From the NCBI GenBank assembly GCA_021234155.1, contig JAJEKV010000018.1:19009423-19073422 (forward strand): a DNA stretch of 64,000 nucleotides, given 5' to 3'. Origin of the DNA: Isoetes taiwanensis. Taxonomy: Eukaryota; Streptophyta; Lycopodiopsida; Isoetales; Isoetaceae. A program made the translations under genes and the position numbers. The notes under the pieces are model-generated. The model was not told the DNA's origin and searched no databases. It saw only the letters and a list, made by a program, of their open reading frames with translations. Shown in pieces: positions 22,320 to 36,321 of this stretch. Position 1 is the stretch's first letter, and each line of letters opens with the position of its first letter.

Positions 22320-25080
22320 CAAGAAGCAAGTAAAATTTTTAGTATCAATCGCATGTCTCTAATATTAAATGATTTCTTATCATATAGAGTTACTGAACTC
22401 CATAACCACCAAGTAAAACTGCAGACCACATCGAATGATCTCACTCCAAAAGGGGTCTGCAATTGGCTTTTTACTATTGCTTTGGGCGTGCCTTCAAACC
22501 TGGATACTGCCAGAGAACAAGTCAAACTTATTCTGTGTCATGGATACTAGATGCCATGTGCATAGGTTCTTATTTACACATGATGGCATGCTCACAGAGA
22601 ACAATTTCCTGGATTTCGATGAATATTCTATTTCCATATGAAATCTTTTTATGACATGGGTGCTAGCATCTTACAAGAAATTGATTCCATTTCATTGTAT
22701 GATTTCTTCCTAGAATGGTTTGGAAAATATACTGGGCATGCTCTCCTTCAGACGAAAATGATCAGTCTTTGATCCCAATTTACCAGTTCTGAAGATTGTC
22801 CTTTTGTAGCAGCTACCAACCATTATTGAAAAATGCCACTGGAGCAATTCCCCTTTGATCATCAGCACCCTGCTCTACCTCGACTTCACCCTCAACATCC
22901 TCCACCCCTCCCTTTTGCCCTTGGCTCTTCCACCTTCCACCCCCCCAACAATTTCGTTTCCCTCTCCTCGCACTCTCCGACGAAAGTTTCTCCTCTACTT
23001 TGGATAATTATTCTTAGAGTAGGTTCTAGGCAAGCTGTTTGCAATAAGAAATGTTGGTATCGAATGGAAAAGCATTTAGACGTGACAGAAATCTTCAAAT
23101 ACTCCACAAGTCTTCAATCTTATTGGTTTAAATATGCTTATGTTGTTTATACCTACTATGTAAAGGTATTATGGCTTTTCAAGCACCCTTAGATGCGGGA
23201 TCTTATTGTTCTTCCCCCCTTATGTAATATTCTCCTATAATAGATAGAAAATCTTTCTTCCCTTAAAAAAAGGAAAAGCCCGTATAAAGTTTCATCTTGT
23301 ACAATTATTAGTTGTATCGTTAACTCCTCAATACTTAGGATTCGAAAAACAATTAAGAAAACAAGAATAGGGCATTTTTAATCCGCTCAATATGTGGCTC
23401 CAATTGTTAGAGGGGTTGGGGAAGCAATGGTTTTGCATGTCAAAGAGATACATAGACATGGTAGTTTCATGGTGTATACCCTAACAAAAAATGTGTTGAC
23501 ACAATTCCTTGGAAAATCTAAATGGTCACGAATCCTCCATCGTTTTTGTTAGAATGAACCATAAATGGGGTATCTATCCATTGTTTAGAATTTCGTTGAT
23601 CCCATGTATCGTGGGCTTGTATTCCCGCCATGATTTTTTTCTTGCCCATGATTCTTTCCCAATAAGGCTATATCAGACCTTCATTTGCAGGAATTTTCTT
23701 GATGGAGCCTAAGACTTGAACCTGCATCATAATGGTTGGGAAATTTGGCACCAAGATCTCTTCCAAATTTCTTCCTTCAATTTTAGGTAGTTTTTATGTC
23801 TATTGACAACCATTGATTTGTAGGATCAACTAGTTGTTTCCTTTTCTGGGTTGCCCCATGGGAGATTGATCAGTAAAGGGTGTAGATTTAGTTAGACTAT
23901 AACATTTTCTGAAGTATTAAAGTTATTTTGGAGAAGTGGTTGGGATTGCTTAGGCTGCTTGTGACAGATAGATGATAGAGATTCATCGAAGCTAGGTGGA
24001 AGTTGGAGATGTAATATTGTGTTGCCCGTAGTTGTGAGAGGCAAAGGAGTCATCGCCCTTAACAACCCTGCCTCAAGGGTCTACTTCATGGCTTCTCTAG
24101 ACCCGTTTCCTTTGTTAGTCTTTAGCTTCTCAGAAAGAAGTGACCTCCTGCAATATTTGGTTGATTATAAGTGTTTGTCATGACAGACCCGTTGGGTTTG
24201 AGTTGCAACCCCTTGCACATGACCACTGATCTCCCATTAGTTACAAGGAATGTTTTTAGACGTATATTTTATGCATCCTACCTTGTTTGAATAATTTGAG
24301 TATAAAATTGTATAGCTAACCACGCTATGTATGGCCAACATTCTTATTTATTTTGCAATCTAGTCTTAGATTAAAAACTCATTTAGCTTACAATTAAAAA
24401 AATCAACTTCCAAACCCGACAAAATAGTATCTACTTCCTAATAACCATAGTTGAATGACACTAAGTCCATAAATGCCTAATCTATAATCTTTTTTGCAAT
24501 TCTAGCATATCCACGTCGCACCTCCACCTCACCAAAATCTGAAATGTTGTACTATAGCTTATAAGATTTTCAGTTTTGAAAATAATAAAGAAGTCTAATG
24601 ACACCAAGCTTAAATAAAAATCTAGCAAATTTACATTGTTAAAGCCTTCTGGTGTGCTTCTCGCTAGTTTTTTCTTATTTCATGGATATTATCCACATCA
24701 TATTTGGATCTATTAATATGCCTTAAGTAGCACATCTTTTCCATCTCCACAATGTCAAACAATCCCTCGTGCCAGTTCATTTGCCCGAGGTTTACAAAAT
24801 ATTTTGTTACATGTGTGAAGGATTATTTAAATTTATGGTAAGTGAGAAATTAAAATTGGCATGAATTCACCGAATGCATTCAATTCATCTTACCTACGAA
24901 TGGCAAACCATCTCTTCTCATCTGTTTTCTCATCTGGGATGAATACTTTTTGATGCCCTTTCTTTTGACATTTAAATTTGCAAATTCTACCACCATAGGG
25001 TATGGTCGCCATGTTCCGCGCACTTAAGGGGCAAATTGTCCTTAAACATCCGGATTTCACCCAAATTTCGATCTGTCAAT
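22320..25080. other. No gene recognised
   Basis: About 2.8 kb of AT-rich sequence with short, unsupported frames. The C-rich stretch at about 22870-22990 gives a Pro/His-rich frame that looks compositional. No terminal repeats or domains are seen. Confidence 0.45.
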
Positions 25081-25159
25081 TGATTGGGATACCTAATGTT
25101 GTCCTCACCAACTTCCCCGAAGACAATTTTCCGAAATTCAATCTCCATTGAATGTTATG

Positions 25160-25700
25160 GTGGCATCAAGAAGGGGGGGGTCAAACGTCCACCCTCGCCT
25201 GTCCCCAAACCACACTTCGCGGTACCCGAGGCCCTCTTTCGCGGCCTTTATTGCGTGCTAGCACGCGGGAGGTGCCACCCACCGCGCACATGTTGCTACC
25301 TATCGCGCATATGTTGCCACCTATCGCACAATTGCGTGGATCTGCACGCCAAGCCCGCTCCCACTTTAGAGGCCACATCCCATTATTAGTGGCGGGCCTA
25401 GGTGCCATATCTGAGGCCTAGGTCGCCACTACCAATACATTATGGTACCGGCTATCGAGGTACCGCATAAATCCAAATCGTTGGTCTTTTGGCCCACTTC
25501 CGCCAGAATTTGAGGCGAATTTCTCCACTCTAACTCCAATTCTTGACCCAATTTGGCCCGAACATTCTCTGCCATGTCCGGATGCCAATTAATTCGGCTG
25601 TAAAGGCCAGATTTTTCGAAATCCTGACCCATCATTACAGTTAAGCCCTTAAATTGAGCGATCGAGCAGGCGGTAAGATACTCCATTCCTTTCGAGCATC
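25160..25700. other. GC-rich block without a recognised gene
   Basis: Sequence abruptly richer in G+C and CpG than its surroundings. It includes a short near-tandem phrase (TATCGCGCATATGTTGCCACC and its variants, about 25290-25340). Frames are open on both strands but none carries a motif I know. It may be the flank of the pogo-type element to the right or captured host sequence. Confidence 0.35.
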
Positions 25701-25806
25701 CGGGTTTCTGAAGCGTCCGAGGTATGTTCTCAGCGTTTGATATGTTTTTGTTTCTTATCTTCCATTGATCTTGTGCTTTGTCGTTGTGTTGCAGGGTTTA
25801 GGCGCC

Positions 25807-26088
25807 ATGGATCATGCACGACGAACCAGCTATCCCGGGTCCGGTGGGAGGTGGGACATAGTGAGGGGTGGCGGGTATGATCCGTCCAAGAGAGCTCGCC
25901 CTGCTCCGAGCGCGCCATCCTCCCCTGTTAGCTCCTCCTCGACCTCTACCACTCCTAACTCTTTCAAGATTAGGAACTGTTTGGTGACCGGCCCGAGAGA
26001 TCACAAGCTAACTTGTCGGTTCTTACATCGGCGTCGGTATCGCCGAAATAGTCTCTCAAGTCGAGCGGGCTCGTTCCGAGACTGACCT
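25807..26088 (+). pseudogene. Possible gene 5' fragment (KH-like?), broken
   Basis: An ATG at 25807, just after an acceptor-like TTGTGTTGCAG, opens 92 codons beginning MDHARRTSYPGSGGRWD, rich in Gly/Arg/Ser/Pro. Near 26020 a different frame reads VGSYIGVGIAEIVSQVER and continues to a stop at about 26150. This faintly resembles the 'VGS(I)IGKGG' turn of KH RNA-binding domains, with the key Gly-x-x-Gly lost. CpG-rich codon use differs from the flanks. Best read as a captured or decayed host gene fragment. Confidence 0.3.
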
Positions 26089-27121
26089 GATCCACTGCCA
26101 GATCGTAATCACTGAAGGCGACCATGTGCTACTCCAAAGCCCCGTTGGTTAATTTTGCTGCTGCCCCTTTGTGCGAAGGCCCCCACGGGCGATCCTCCCT
26201 CCTCTTCCTTCATGTTGTGAAAGCGGCCCTTCGGGCATATTTTGTGCGAACTGAGGGCTCATTTTTTCCTGAACATTATTTTTGTGTAATGGAATGATCC
26301 TGTTTTTACTGTCACTATTGCGGTTCATTGCTATTCATTGTTTATGTTCATTTCTACTGTTATTTATTTATGGTTGTGTTCGTGTGGGGTCCATGCAACA
26401 GTAGAATGTGCAACAATCACTATTTTAATTAGTTCACTATCTCAGTCATAAATCTTGTACAACAAGTTCACTATTTTCCTTCATATGTAATGTACAATAA
26501 GTTGTCGACATGCCTAATTGTCTTGGGTTTCATCCGAGTCTCTTGGATACATGTGGCACATTGTCTCGTTAATAGCGATTGCCAAATAAAAGGTGAACTG
26601 AATATTAAGATTACAACGTGACCAAACATACCTGGCTATCAGCGGGTGTAGCTATGAATGAGGTCCCCTCCCCAAACCTTGGAGTTGGCTGGGTTACTCG
26701 AGCCATGTCGACCCTCCATATCCTTGCAAACCCAACATCCATCTCCTTTGCACGGCTCACAATTCCGTGGTCTACCCCAATTTCCACCATTTCCACGATA
26801 ATCCTTGCCTTGTCTATTGCAAAGAACCTAGTCATGCTCGGGTCCCGAATTGGCGGCGGCAGATAGTTCACCCATCCCCTGGGTGTCCGGTCTCATTGAG
26901 TTGCCGTGGACCAATGTCAAATGATGTTGTGGGAGGAGCAAGTCCCACCTCTTCATTGGGGAATTGAGTGTGTTGATTGGGTTTGCTACAGGCCTAACTA
27001 GAGGTATGCAACCCTCGATACTTACGTGATGCTCATGACCAGCATCACCCGAGCAGATATGTGTGTCATCTAAACTGCACATGACTTGCTCTTCAACAAA
27101 GATCCTCCAATGGTTGGGAGT

Positions 27122-29099
27122 TCAGTCTATCACAGGACTAGCGAGAATGCAGGGTTCAAGAGCCCGGTCAATTCCCCGGGGAAGTCTCGATTCAGCAATG
27201 GGTGCCCCAAGTGGACTTAACCCTTGTCTCATCCTAAGCCTGTTCCTCACCTGTAATCTTCTTGTCTTAACCTCCTCGCTCAACACCCTTTGAAAACCAA
27301 ATATGGATGCCACTCTAGACATCCCCATTGGGTACATAAACTCCCTAAGCCTTGCAGCACTTGCAGCTTCCCTTGCATCAGCCAACTTTCTCTTCTCTCT
27401 CTCCTCCCTGTTAGCTTGTGCCCTCTTGGCAGCCTCCTCCCTTTCAGCCTTCCTCCTTGCAGTCTCAACCTTCCTTGCTGCCAGCTGCTCCAATTTCAAT
27501 TTCTCGGCCTCTGCCCTTCTAGCCTGTTCAGCTCTCAATGCCTCACAAAAACCATCACTTGATATGTGAACTCTCCCTCCCAGATCTGATGCAAAGCCTC
27601 TCTTCCTTGCCCTTATGGTCTGTGATGGCATGCCACATGTTTGAGACCCTCCAACATCATTGGCATGCACCTGACTCACTACAGCAGCAACTCCAATGGG
27701 CAATTCATGGTTATGTTCCACATGGCCAGCTTGTGGCACTTGATCACCAACTGGATTGCTAGGCATTTGGTCATTCTGTACCTCATTTGGGAGTTGTCCT
27801 GGTAAGGCCTCCCATAGCTGGTGCACTTCTGCCATGTCAAAGGCCTCCACTTGTGCCATATCTGGATGGTAATCTTCTCCAGCTTGCTCCTGGCCTGCTG
27901 TAATGTCTTCAACATGCACCCTCCCAAACCTGGTACATTCTTGACCTGGTTTAACCTTCTTCTGATCAAAGGGCCATATACCAGTTGCCCTAAAACCTGC
28001 CTTGATGTTTTGGGGTGTGAGGCCGCATGCAATTGACTGGGAAATCAATTCTGCTATCTCCTCCTTCTTTGGTTCTGCCCTCCCTTTGCTAACCATATAG
28101 GCAGCTCTATGCCTCTTGAATCTTTGCCTTAAAAGGGCAAAGCATGCCACATCTAGAGGTCAAGCCTCACGAGATGTGTGTGGAGGCAATAAGGCAAAGT
28201 GGATGCCTTTCTCTTTTGCCTCCAATATGACTTCCAGCTCTACATGACTACCATGGCCATCCAATATGATAAGGTGAGGCTGGTCTGGGGATACACCACC
28301 TGGAACTCTTGCTGCAAAATGTGATGCCATGACTTAAACAATTCGATGTCATCGGGCCGAAGATTGGACAGCCTTGAATGGTACCTTCTTCACATCTTGC
28401 AATATGATCCCGCCTCATGCGATCACCTTTAAAATATACATGTTGGGGATCCTGTACCCCTCAAAGATTAACACAAACCAAAATAGTAACCCATTCCCTC
28501 GTTGTTCATAACTACCTCACTCACCCTATTCCCCCCTTTCTAGCTATGATTTTCAACCCCTTCACTTTCCCTCGCCTGAATTCCGGTCTCACAAGATTCC
28601 ATATCCTTGAGGCGGGAAGGCAAATTCAAATAAAAATCTGCTTAAGCCCGGCATAGAAGTTGTCGAGGTTCTCCCATGTCATGGCACGGGCCCCGCCACA
28701 TCTAGGGTTTCGGACTCCTTAGAGCCACTTCGGGTGTCTTTGTTTAAAGAGCTTCCACCACTTCTTTGCCGGTACTCCGGATTCACCACATGAGCCCCCG
28801 CTCTAGCCATCTCTCGCTGCCTTTTTCCTTGGCCGGAGATAGTGTGACCCCCATCCCTTGCTCGCCATGCTAAGGGCCCAATTGACGATCTCCTCCTCTT
28901 GGAAAGTTGTCAATATTTGTCGATGATTTGTTTGCTTGTGGCTTGTTCGGACCGTAGTAAACCAATCCCCGACAGGGACTCGGGTATACCGACCTCCTAG
29001 AAGCCTCTCTAATTGAAATGCCAAATTAAACACCTCTTCGAGGATGTCGAGCATTTGCTCTTCTGTCCATTGACCTCTCCTACTCGGCCTCCTTGGCAT
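27122..29099 (-). pseudogene. pogo/Tigger-like (DDE_1) transposase
   Basis: From an ATG at 29099 the minus strand reads MPRRPSRRGQWTEEQMLDIL, then FQEEEIVNWALSMASKGWG: the CENP-B/psq-type DNA-binding N-terminus. After frameshifts it reads REWVTILVCVNLGG, then HLIILDGHGSHVELEVILEA and LLPPHTS, the DDE_1 catalytic core of pogo-family Tc1/mariner transposases. An intact 342-codon frame (28150-27122) carries the tail (CFALLRQRFKRHRAAYM, NIKAGFRATGIWPFDQKKV), then a long Ala/Arg/Glu/Lys-rich segment likely to form a coiled coil. Multiple frameshifts and stops upstream make it inactive. TIRs and the TA target duplication were not located. Confidence 0.8.
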
Positions 29100-29194
29100 T
29101 GGACTGGTAGCAGCGACTGACTGTGGTGCCCTCCTCTTTGTCCTGGGCGCGCAGACCCTCTTGGATGATGCCGGTCTCCTGGAACCCCCTTCAA

Positions 29195-32057
29195 AGATCG
29201 GATTCTCTTAGCCCCTCGCCGAAACCATGGCTACCTTCAGGTGCTCTTCCTGACCTCCTCTCGATAACATTTGAACTATGAAAGGAGGGCGAGATTTTAT
29301 GGCCATGGAAGCCATAGCGGGTGTCGGAGAATTGAATTTCGAAGAATGCAATCGAGTGCAAGCTTTGGGCGCCAAATCGTTTCAAACCCGCATTGAATTC
29401 TTTTCAAATCGGCATGCTCGGGGTATTTTCTTCAACACGGACGTGGTCATATAGTGCACGAGCATGGTCACCCAGGGCACGGTGCCAGGGACATTCAGTC
29501 ACGACAGAGGCCATTACAGGCACGGATGATGGAACCTGGTGTCTCGGTTGACGGAACCCTAGATAACGACACCTGGCCACAAACCGACGACACGTAGACG
29601 GGGATACCCACGGCTGCATGGCGATAACCAGCGTAGGGACGGGGGGGTTACCGTCGCTCCGAGGTGGGGTCACGGCAGCAGGCGACCATACCCTAGGATG
29701 GGCGAATTATGAAAATAATAGTTAGAAACCATGGCAGAGCTCTGGATTTCACTGGTTGTTTCTAGGTTTTGGGTTTTTTCCTTTCAGGTTTCAAAAGGCT
29801 TCTCATACAACTGCCATGTCTAGCTGCATGCAAGATTTAAGTTTATCGAAGACCTAATTCTATCAACTGATCCGGCAAATTACTCTTGCCATAAGAAGCC
29901 CTAACTGATTTGAAAAATTATTCAGCTATGTATAAAGCTCAGAATTATGTGGATGGAACTCATTTAACTGTTCTGGTTCATCTAATTGGATATTATTCTA
30001 ATCTGGCATCATCCTAATCTGACTCAACTTATTGGGTGTTGCAGTGAATGATACACTGGATGCATATATATTCAATAGTATTTGAAAAGCATTCGATGCC
30101 AGAAGAAAATCCAGCCATGAGTTTGCAAATCATGTGCAGAAGTTGCCTGCAGATTTTCTCTATGGTTGTAATGACCAAGATCATGTGTGTCACTGATAAT
30201 ATACATTACATAAGGCAGACTGACAATTTATTTCCTTGACAAGCAAGAGAGATCCAATGACCATTTGCTCGTTAAGTTCTTCATTTTTGCAGGAATCATT
30301 CAAATCTTGCAATATTTCAGCAAGATCATTTCTTCTATGCATTTTCATGGCATATATGATGATGTTGAATCGAGTATTGGAAGTTTAACATGCAAATTTG
30401 AAGCAATCTGATTGTAGGTCTCTTATTTCAGCGTAGAGTCTATTGTAATGTGTGTTTAAAAGCAATATATGGCTTAAGGATTCATGAATTTTGTGGGTTC
30501 AAATCCCATAGCTTATATTAGTTGTAAGCTAGCTTCTTATAGAATCCATGATTTCCACAATGTTGTTTGCTATGTAAACATCAAACGATTTTGCAATTCA
30601 TTATTTCATGCTCCAATTCATTTTGTTGTAAGTCAATACTCTTTTGATTTAACTGCGTTGAGCTTATAGTGAGACAAAATTTAGCCATTGCTCTTTTTCT
30701 AGGACTGAAGTTGTATCTAATCTGTAAATACTACTACAGAGCCCTTACTTCTAATGAAACAGTGAATAAATGTTATTTTACTCTAAAGAAAGCAAAAATT
30801 CCAGTAACAGTAGTCGATTTGAAGGGGTGTGTGGAGTTAAAGTAGTTTAACAGAGAAGTTAATTGATTTAATACTTGCCACTACAAATACATTTGCTTTT
30901 TCTGTCAAAGTCCCTCCATTCAATATGGTTTTTTTACTTTGCTTCATTTACTTGTCATAAGTGGGATGTCTATGCAAAACATGCTTTTAAACTTATTTCA
31001 GTGAGGATGCTCAGTTGAAAGTGCAAAACCAGGAATCGTCCATATTCAAGACTTTATAGAATCTCATACCACATTGGTTCAGAGCATTTCATTGTGAGGA
31101 AGGTAGTTATTAATCACTTTGTAGTTTACTCTTTCATTTTTGTATAAAAAAGACACTCCTCTTAACATCTAATTAGACGAAATGATTGCAGCAATTGTTG
31201 CAAATATGATAACATATGTGCCTTTTGTTGTTCTTGGATTTCAAGCTCCCATGTACTTTAGCCAGACTGAATATCCACAGTCGTCTTCATGCAAATTCTA
31301 TATTGAATTTGTTTCTGTGGTAGAGAGATATTGATCACAAGGTTATATGCGGATTCGATAATTGGAGTTGGTATTGCTTCATCTTTATTTCATATATCAC
31401 GAGGAGAAGTTAGAAAGTTCTTCATGATTGCCATCTCAACGTTGATATGTACCGTGTTGGCCTCTTCTTCAAGAAAAACAACACACTATTAAATCCACAA
31501 CCCTTGTCACCAGATCTTTCGCAAGATCTGATCCATGTAACCTATATGGGAATGCCCCTACTCGTTCCCTTTTCCACATTCTCTGCTTCCTCATTGCTCG
31601 ATCACTTCCTAGACTTGTTATATTATTGGTTAGAAATTGATACATAATGGGAAGCTTCCTGGAGGACTCCTGCTGTAAATTTCGGAATTTGAACTAGAAG
31701 CATGGCCTTTGCCTTCAACAGGTGAGACACTACTAGACCCATATGAAGCACTGCCATCAGCCTCCGCTAAAATCAAGTTATTTTCAAAAGTGTTGATGAT
31801 GTTGGATCTCTTCCAAAACAATATGACTACTACCAACAAAGTGGAGGTCAACCACTACCAGTCCTGGCTTTCCTGATCTGGAAACTTCAAATGGATCTTC
31901 TGTTAGCTCTTTTTTCATCGGATCCATAATTCATTACCTTATTCATAGGTTATACAAGAACCAAAGTTAGAAGTTAGGAGTTAGCTAACGCCTAACGTAT
32001 AATAACGTCTAACTTAGCTATTCTCAGACATGCTAGCGCCGTTAGTTTCAGCGCGCA

Positions 32058-32100
<43 letters not shown>

Positions 32101-32400
32101 TTTTGGAAATTTAATATATCACCTGGACTAATTTCGACACGCAGATTACGAATTTGCAATAAAAATAACTAAAATCATACTCTGTCATATCCCAATCACA
32201 GTTGCAATGTTAACATAAACCTGTCACAGTTGCAATTTGGAACAAAAACCATACACTGAGTTCATTCCTAAAGTAAAACATAATTGACAATATAAAACTA
32301 AACAAAATATAAAAATCTTCAAACATGCCATCTTGAAACTTGCAATACACATATATATAGTACATAAAATCAGCTACAAATTCTTGTTTCAAAGCCTCAA
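29195..32400. other. No gene recognised
   Basis: 29.2-29.7 kb is GC- and CpG-rich and probably belongs to the pogo-type element. 29.7-32.0 kb is AT-rich with no supported frame. A run of 40 A at 32059-32098 follows a short block of GTTAG/CTAAC-type motifs (31970-32050: GTTAGAAGTTAGGAGTTAGC, TAACGCCTAACG). Those motifs could be subterminal repeats of the hAT element whose transposase begins just to the right. Confidence 0.45.
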
Positions 32401-32430
32401 ATTAAAATACTTACCACATATATGCCTTCT

Positions 32431-34886
32431 TCAAGTCAAGTCTCTAATACTGCGTGTTCTCCTGGGCACCCGACTTGATGACTCTTCATGTCCATGCACA
32501 TAATCATCATGCTCATCCACATCCTCATTATTATAAGCACCATCATGTAAATCCTCATCCGAAGAATCCTCATCAGCACAAGTAGGCTCCCCCTCATATG
32601 TTATATCTTCACTCTCCTCCGCTACATAATTCATATCAAAAATAACTGCGGGCTGAATTATAGCGGCACTCTCCACAATATCATCCACTCTCTCTTGTAC
32701 TAATAGTAGCCGTTCATCATTTTTTTCAAGGTGGATCTTATCATAGTTTGCCTCTATTCTTTTGTCATCACTTCTCTCTAAATTTTCAAGTAGGTGAAGG
32801 TTTGTATGAATGAAAACCAGTTTTCAGCATTAGAGGACTTAAGTCTATTCCTCTTCTTAGTAACAATACCTGCATATGAACTCCAATTTCTTTCACAAGG
32901 ACTGCTACATGTCCTTTGCCCCAATATATGCATTGCCAATGTTCTCAGTTCTGGGAGAGAACTTCCAAAGTTTTGCCACCATTGCAAGGGTGCTAACATC
33001 TGATCCCTCAACTTAACAGCAGGCAAATGGTGTAGACCTTGTCCAATTTCCAAGGTATTTCTGAAATTTGATAGTTGCTCATTCAACTTAGTTTGGAGTT
33101 GGATAACATCTTGAGTATACCTAATAAGAAGGGATGACGAGACATACAATACAAAGAAGAAAACTAAAACTATTATTATGCACAACTAGTTGGGAAAGAA
33201 ATACTTCTAACAAATTAGAATGAAGATGGATCTATCACATACCTTGAGAGGAAGGTCCACCAATCCTTTGTCAAGTCCTTATCGAATAAAGCTCCCTCAT
33301 GTTGAGGACCCTCCTTAAACAAAGGGTTCACTAAATATCCTACTCCATGTAATGGAGAGTGAAGCATCTCCCATCTTGGAACTAATCCCTCGTGCAATTC
33401 CATCATACAACTTATGATAGAGTCTTCTTCCAAGCTTGCACTTTACCTTTCATTTCCTTAAGAACCTCCACCAAATGGTCCATGCACTCATAAACTAATC
33501 CCATGGTGGAACCTTCCCTATCGACCAACCTCAATACTTTCAATAAAGGAGTGAGAACATATATTATTTCCTTAGCATGTGTAAAGAAATCAACACCTCT
33601 AATCAAGGAATAGACTTCCTCACCAATGAGTGTCCTTGAATGTTTCCAATGACTCCAATCATTGCTCATGATCTTCATCAAGGATTTCTCAACATCCTGA
33701 GGACTCACCAATTGTTCATACCTGACTCCTTCGACTTAATAAATGTAACAAGTTTTTCCGCTCCCTTTACAGATGGAAGAACCCAGTCTAATCTCCCAAT
33801 GTCCTCAAACAAAAGGTCCAAGCAATGGCATGCACACCTCGTATAAAATATGGAAGGGAAGTCCTTTTCCAAATGCTTTGACACAATTGGAGCCATTGTC
33901 GGTCACCATTTGAACAATGTGCTCAACACCGACAGATTCAACAACTTTTCTCAACTCATCATACAAGAATTGAGCATTCTTTTTCTTACCACTAGCATCC
34001 ACGGATTTCAAAAACATAGAGCCATAACAATTTGATGCCACAAAATTTATAATGGGCCTTTTCTGATCAACCATCAGAACAAATGGTCACACCATACCTC
34101 TTCCAAGTTTCCATCACGGGCTTAAGCCTTTCTTGCACTGCCGAGTACTCTGCTGACAAATGCTTCCCCTTCAAATCACTAAAGCTAAGGGGCTGGTATC
34201 CTTCCCCAGCTTTAGCTATGGCCTTGCAATAATCCTTAAAAACCTTACTTTGAGCAACATTATATGCAATCCCTGCACCATAGAATAACATTCGTTGTGC
34301 TTCATCCGCTTTATTCCTGTAGGTATGCCTAAAAAGTTTTGCAATGGAATCTCCACCCTCAACAATGTCCTCTTGACGCCTCTTGCGTGACACATTGTTA
34401 TCACAAACCGATGATAAAGAAAGACCACCTGCATAGAAGATGCAATAAGAAATTGCATGTAACATTGCAAGCCAATTGACAAACATTGCAAATTGTTTTA
34501 AAGAAAAATGAAAGCATAGCTAACTTTAATCAAGTTAAATAACCTGAAGATTCTAAAGAAGCACCACTGGAAATAAACGATTCATTTCGAAGTTCTTGTA
34601 TTGCAAATCTCGCATCCTCTGGATTGAATGTAGGTTCCTTATCTTTCTTTTTTCTCACCTCCTTACCTTCTTGGATCTTTTCCATCTTTGAAAAAACGTT
34701 TTGTGGTGCACGCTCACACTTTGCCACTCCAATTCCCGATTTTTCAACAATGTGGGCCCGAATCCTGTCAGCACCACCTGTCCAAGAATGCCCGCAATAA
34801 CGGCATTTAACCCGGCATTGTCCTCCAACTCCAGTTTCGTTGATAATTGTAACATGTTTCCACTCAACACCGAGTTGTTTCCCCAT
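32431..34886 (-). pseudogene. hAT transposase (BED finger, DUF659, C-terminal dimerisation region)
   Basis: Minus-strand gene. Exon 1 (34886-about 34540) encodes a BED-type zinc finger: CRVKCRYCGHSWTGGADRIR followed by a His and a basic region. After a GT/AG intron, a second exon (about 34434) carries YNVAQSKVFKDYCKAIAKAG and ends at the conserved SDG, where a frameshift removes the following Trp. The core continues with FVASNCYGSMFLKSVDASG, HIVQMVTDNGSNCVKA and CACHCLDLLFEDIG (DUF659). The C-terminus has LAMHILGQRTCSSPCERNWS and a strongly acidic tail (32688-32431). At least two frameshifts occur around 34070 and 33850. Domain order is complete, so this was an autonomous hAT-type element, now dead. 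Its own TIRs were not identified. Confidence 0.85.
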
Positions 34887-34899
34887 GTCTGATATAGAA

Positions 34900-35525
34900 T
34901 AACAATGAAAAGAAATAAATAATCACTATAAACAATGGAATAAATAATCAAGAATAATTTTAAATACTTCTGTAGACAAATATTGCAACAACGTGAAATT
35001 CTTGGAAACAAATTTATGCATCAAATAAAGCAGTACAGAAACTCGACAAATAAAGAAAGATCATCATCTCATTTCTTTATGTCCAAAGATCATCATCTCA
35101 TTTTGTCAATCTTATTAGAGTCACTAAGCTCTCACATTCGTCAAGGGATGGGATGCTTCCTGCAAGCATGTTATGGCTCGAGGCGGGAGATGATAAACTC
35201 AGCAAAACAAAATGGATCAACTGGCCAGGCCCGAACTCGCCATATAAAAAAAAAAAAAAGCTATGCATGCCCAAGCGATCTTCGAAGCTCCTTTCTTATT
35301 TAAAAGCTCTCCATCGTTATTGCCCAAGGAGACATTGCTATAATCAGTATTCTGCATTGTTTGATGAAAGAAGAATGTCATGAGAAGGATTTACCATTGT
35401 AGAAGGAAAATTTGTAGATGGGTCGTCATTGCTTTGCCCATCGCACTCGTCGCAAGGATGCCCCAAGGCACTGCCATCGCCTGCCATAGCCATCACTCCA
35501 ACTTTGACAAAATATGCGAATTCTG
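34900..35525. other. No gene recognised
   Basis: Sequence upstream of the hAT transposase start, with no supported frame. It probably includes that element's promoter-side end; a 13-A run lies near 35248-35260. Confidence 0.4.
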
Positions 35526-35529
35526 TATA

Positions 35530-35633
35530 TAAGAATCACCTCTTACCTGTGATTCTGGTGTGGAAACGCTGCCGACGTCGTTAGGCGGAGGCGGCGTTGA
35601 CACACTAGAATCACAGGTAAGAGGTGATTCTTA
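35530..35633. repeat. 104-bp foldback palindrome
   Basis: Arms 35530-35562 and 35601-35633 are inverted copies of 33 bases (one mismatch; core AATCACCTCTTACCTGTGATT). They flank a 38-base GC-rich spacer rich in GCCG/CGGC. It would form a long hairpin and could be a minimal foldback element or one end of a larger one. Confidence 0.9.
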
Positions 35634-35635
35634 AA

Positions 35636-35901
35636 ACGTGAAATCAAAGGTAGCAGCAATTCAGCGAGGTGAAATCTGGCAGAATGCGAGGTGAATCGGC
35701 CAGAATTCGAGGTGAAAGCTACAGAATGTGGAGTAAAAACTCAGAATCTTCGGCTGAAAGAAGAACGCAGGAAGAACGCCGCAGTAAAAATTTGCTCGTA
35801 GTTGCTTGAAATTTTCTTTAACATTCTTCAAAAGAATATGTGACACGTGGCGCGGCCTGATTGATGGACGCAGCTGAATTGCTGCTACCTTGATTTTACG
35901 T
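35636..35901. mobile_element. 266-bp MITE with 29-30-bp inverted termini
   Basis: Left arm 35636-35665 and right arm 35873-35901 are inverted copies (core GGTAGCAGCAATTCAGC) with one indel and one mismatch. The interior starts with four degenerate ~20-base repeats built on CAGAATNCGAGGTGAA (about 35670-35755). There is no coding capacity. The target duplication is unclear. It starts two bases after the palindrome at 35530-35633. Confidence 0.75.
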
Positions 35902-36321
35902 ATTCTTGCCATAGGCCTAGCCGTTGCGCTGCCCGTCGATTGATTACTTGATCTAACGGACAAAAATAAAAGTTGATCAAAGAACAGGGAAAAGCCAAAA
36001 CAGAATCGACACACTTTCAACACAACCGCTTTGAAAAAACCACATCTGGCCATCCATTCGATCTAACGGTGCAAAATTGAAATTGATGACAAACACTCAA
36101 AATCCCTTTAGTATAAAGAAAGATACTTAGGACTTCGACAATGAGGACATTGTCTTCTTTAAGTCGAAGAGAATGTAAGAAACCATGATCATGGTAGGAA
36201 TACATAATATACTGTATTTATACTTTTGTACGTCTTTTGAGACATGCCTTTTCATTTTGGGACTTATGTCCTCTTTTGTACCATTTTTGAATTACGTAAC
36301 ATAAGAGAGAAGTATTAGATA

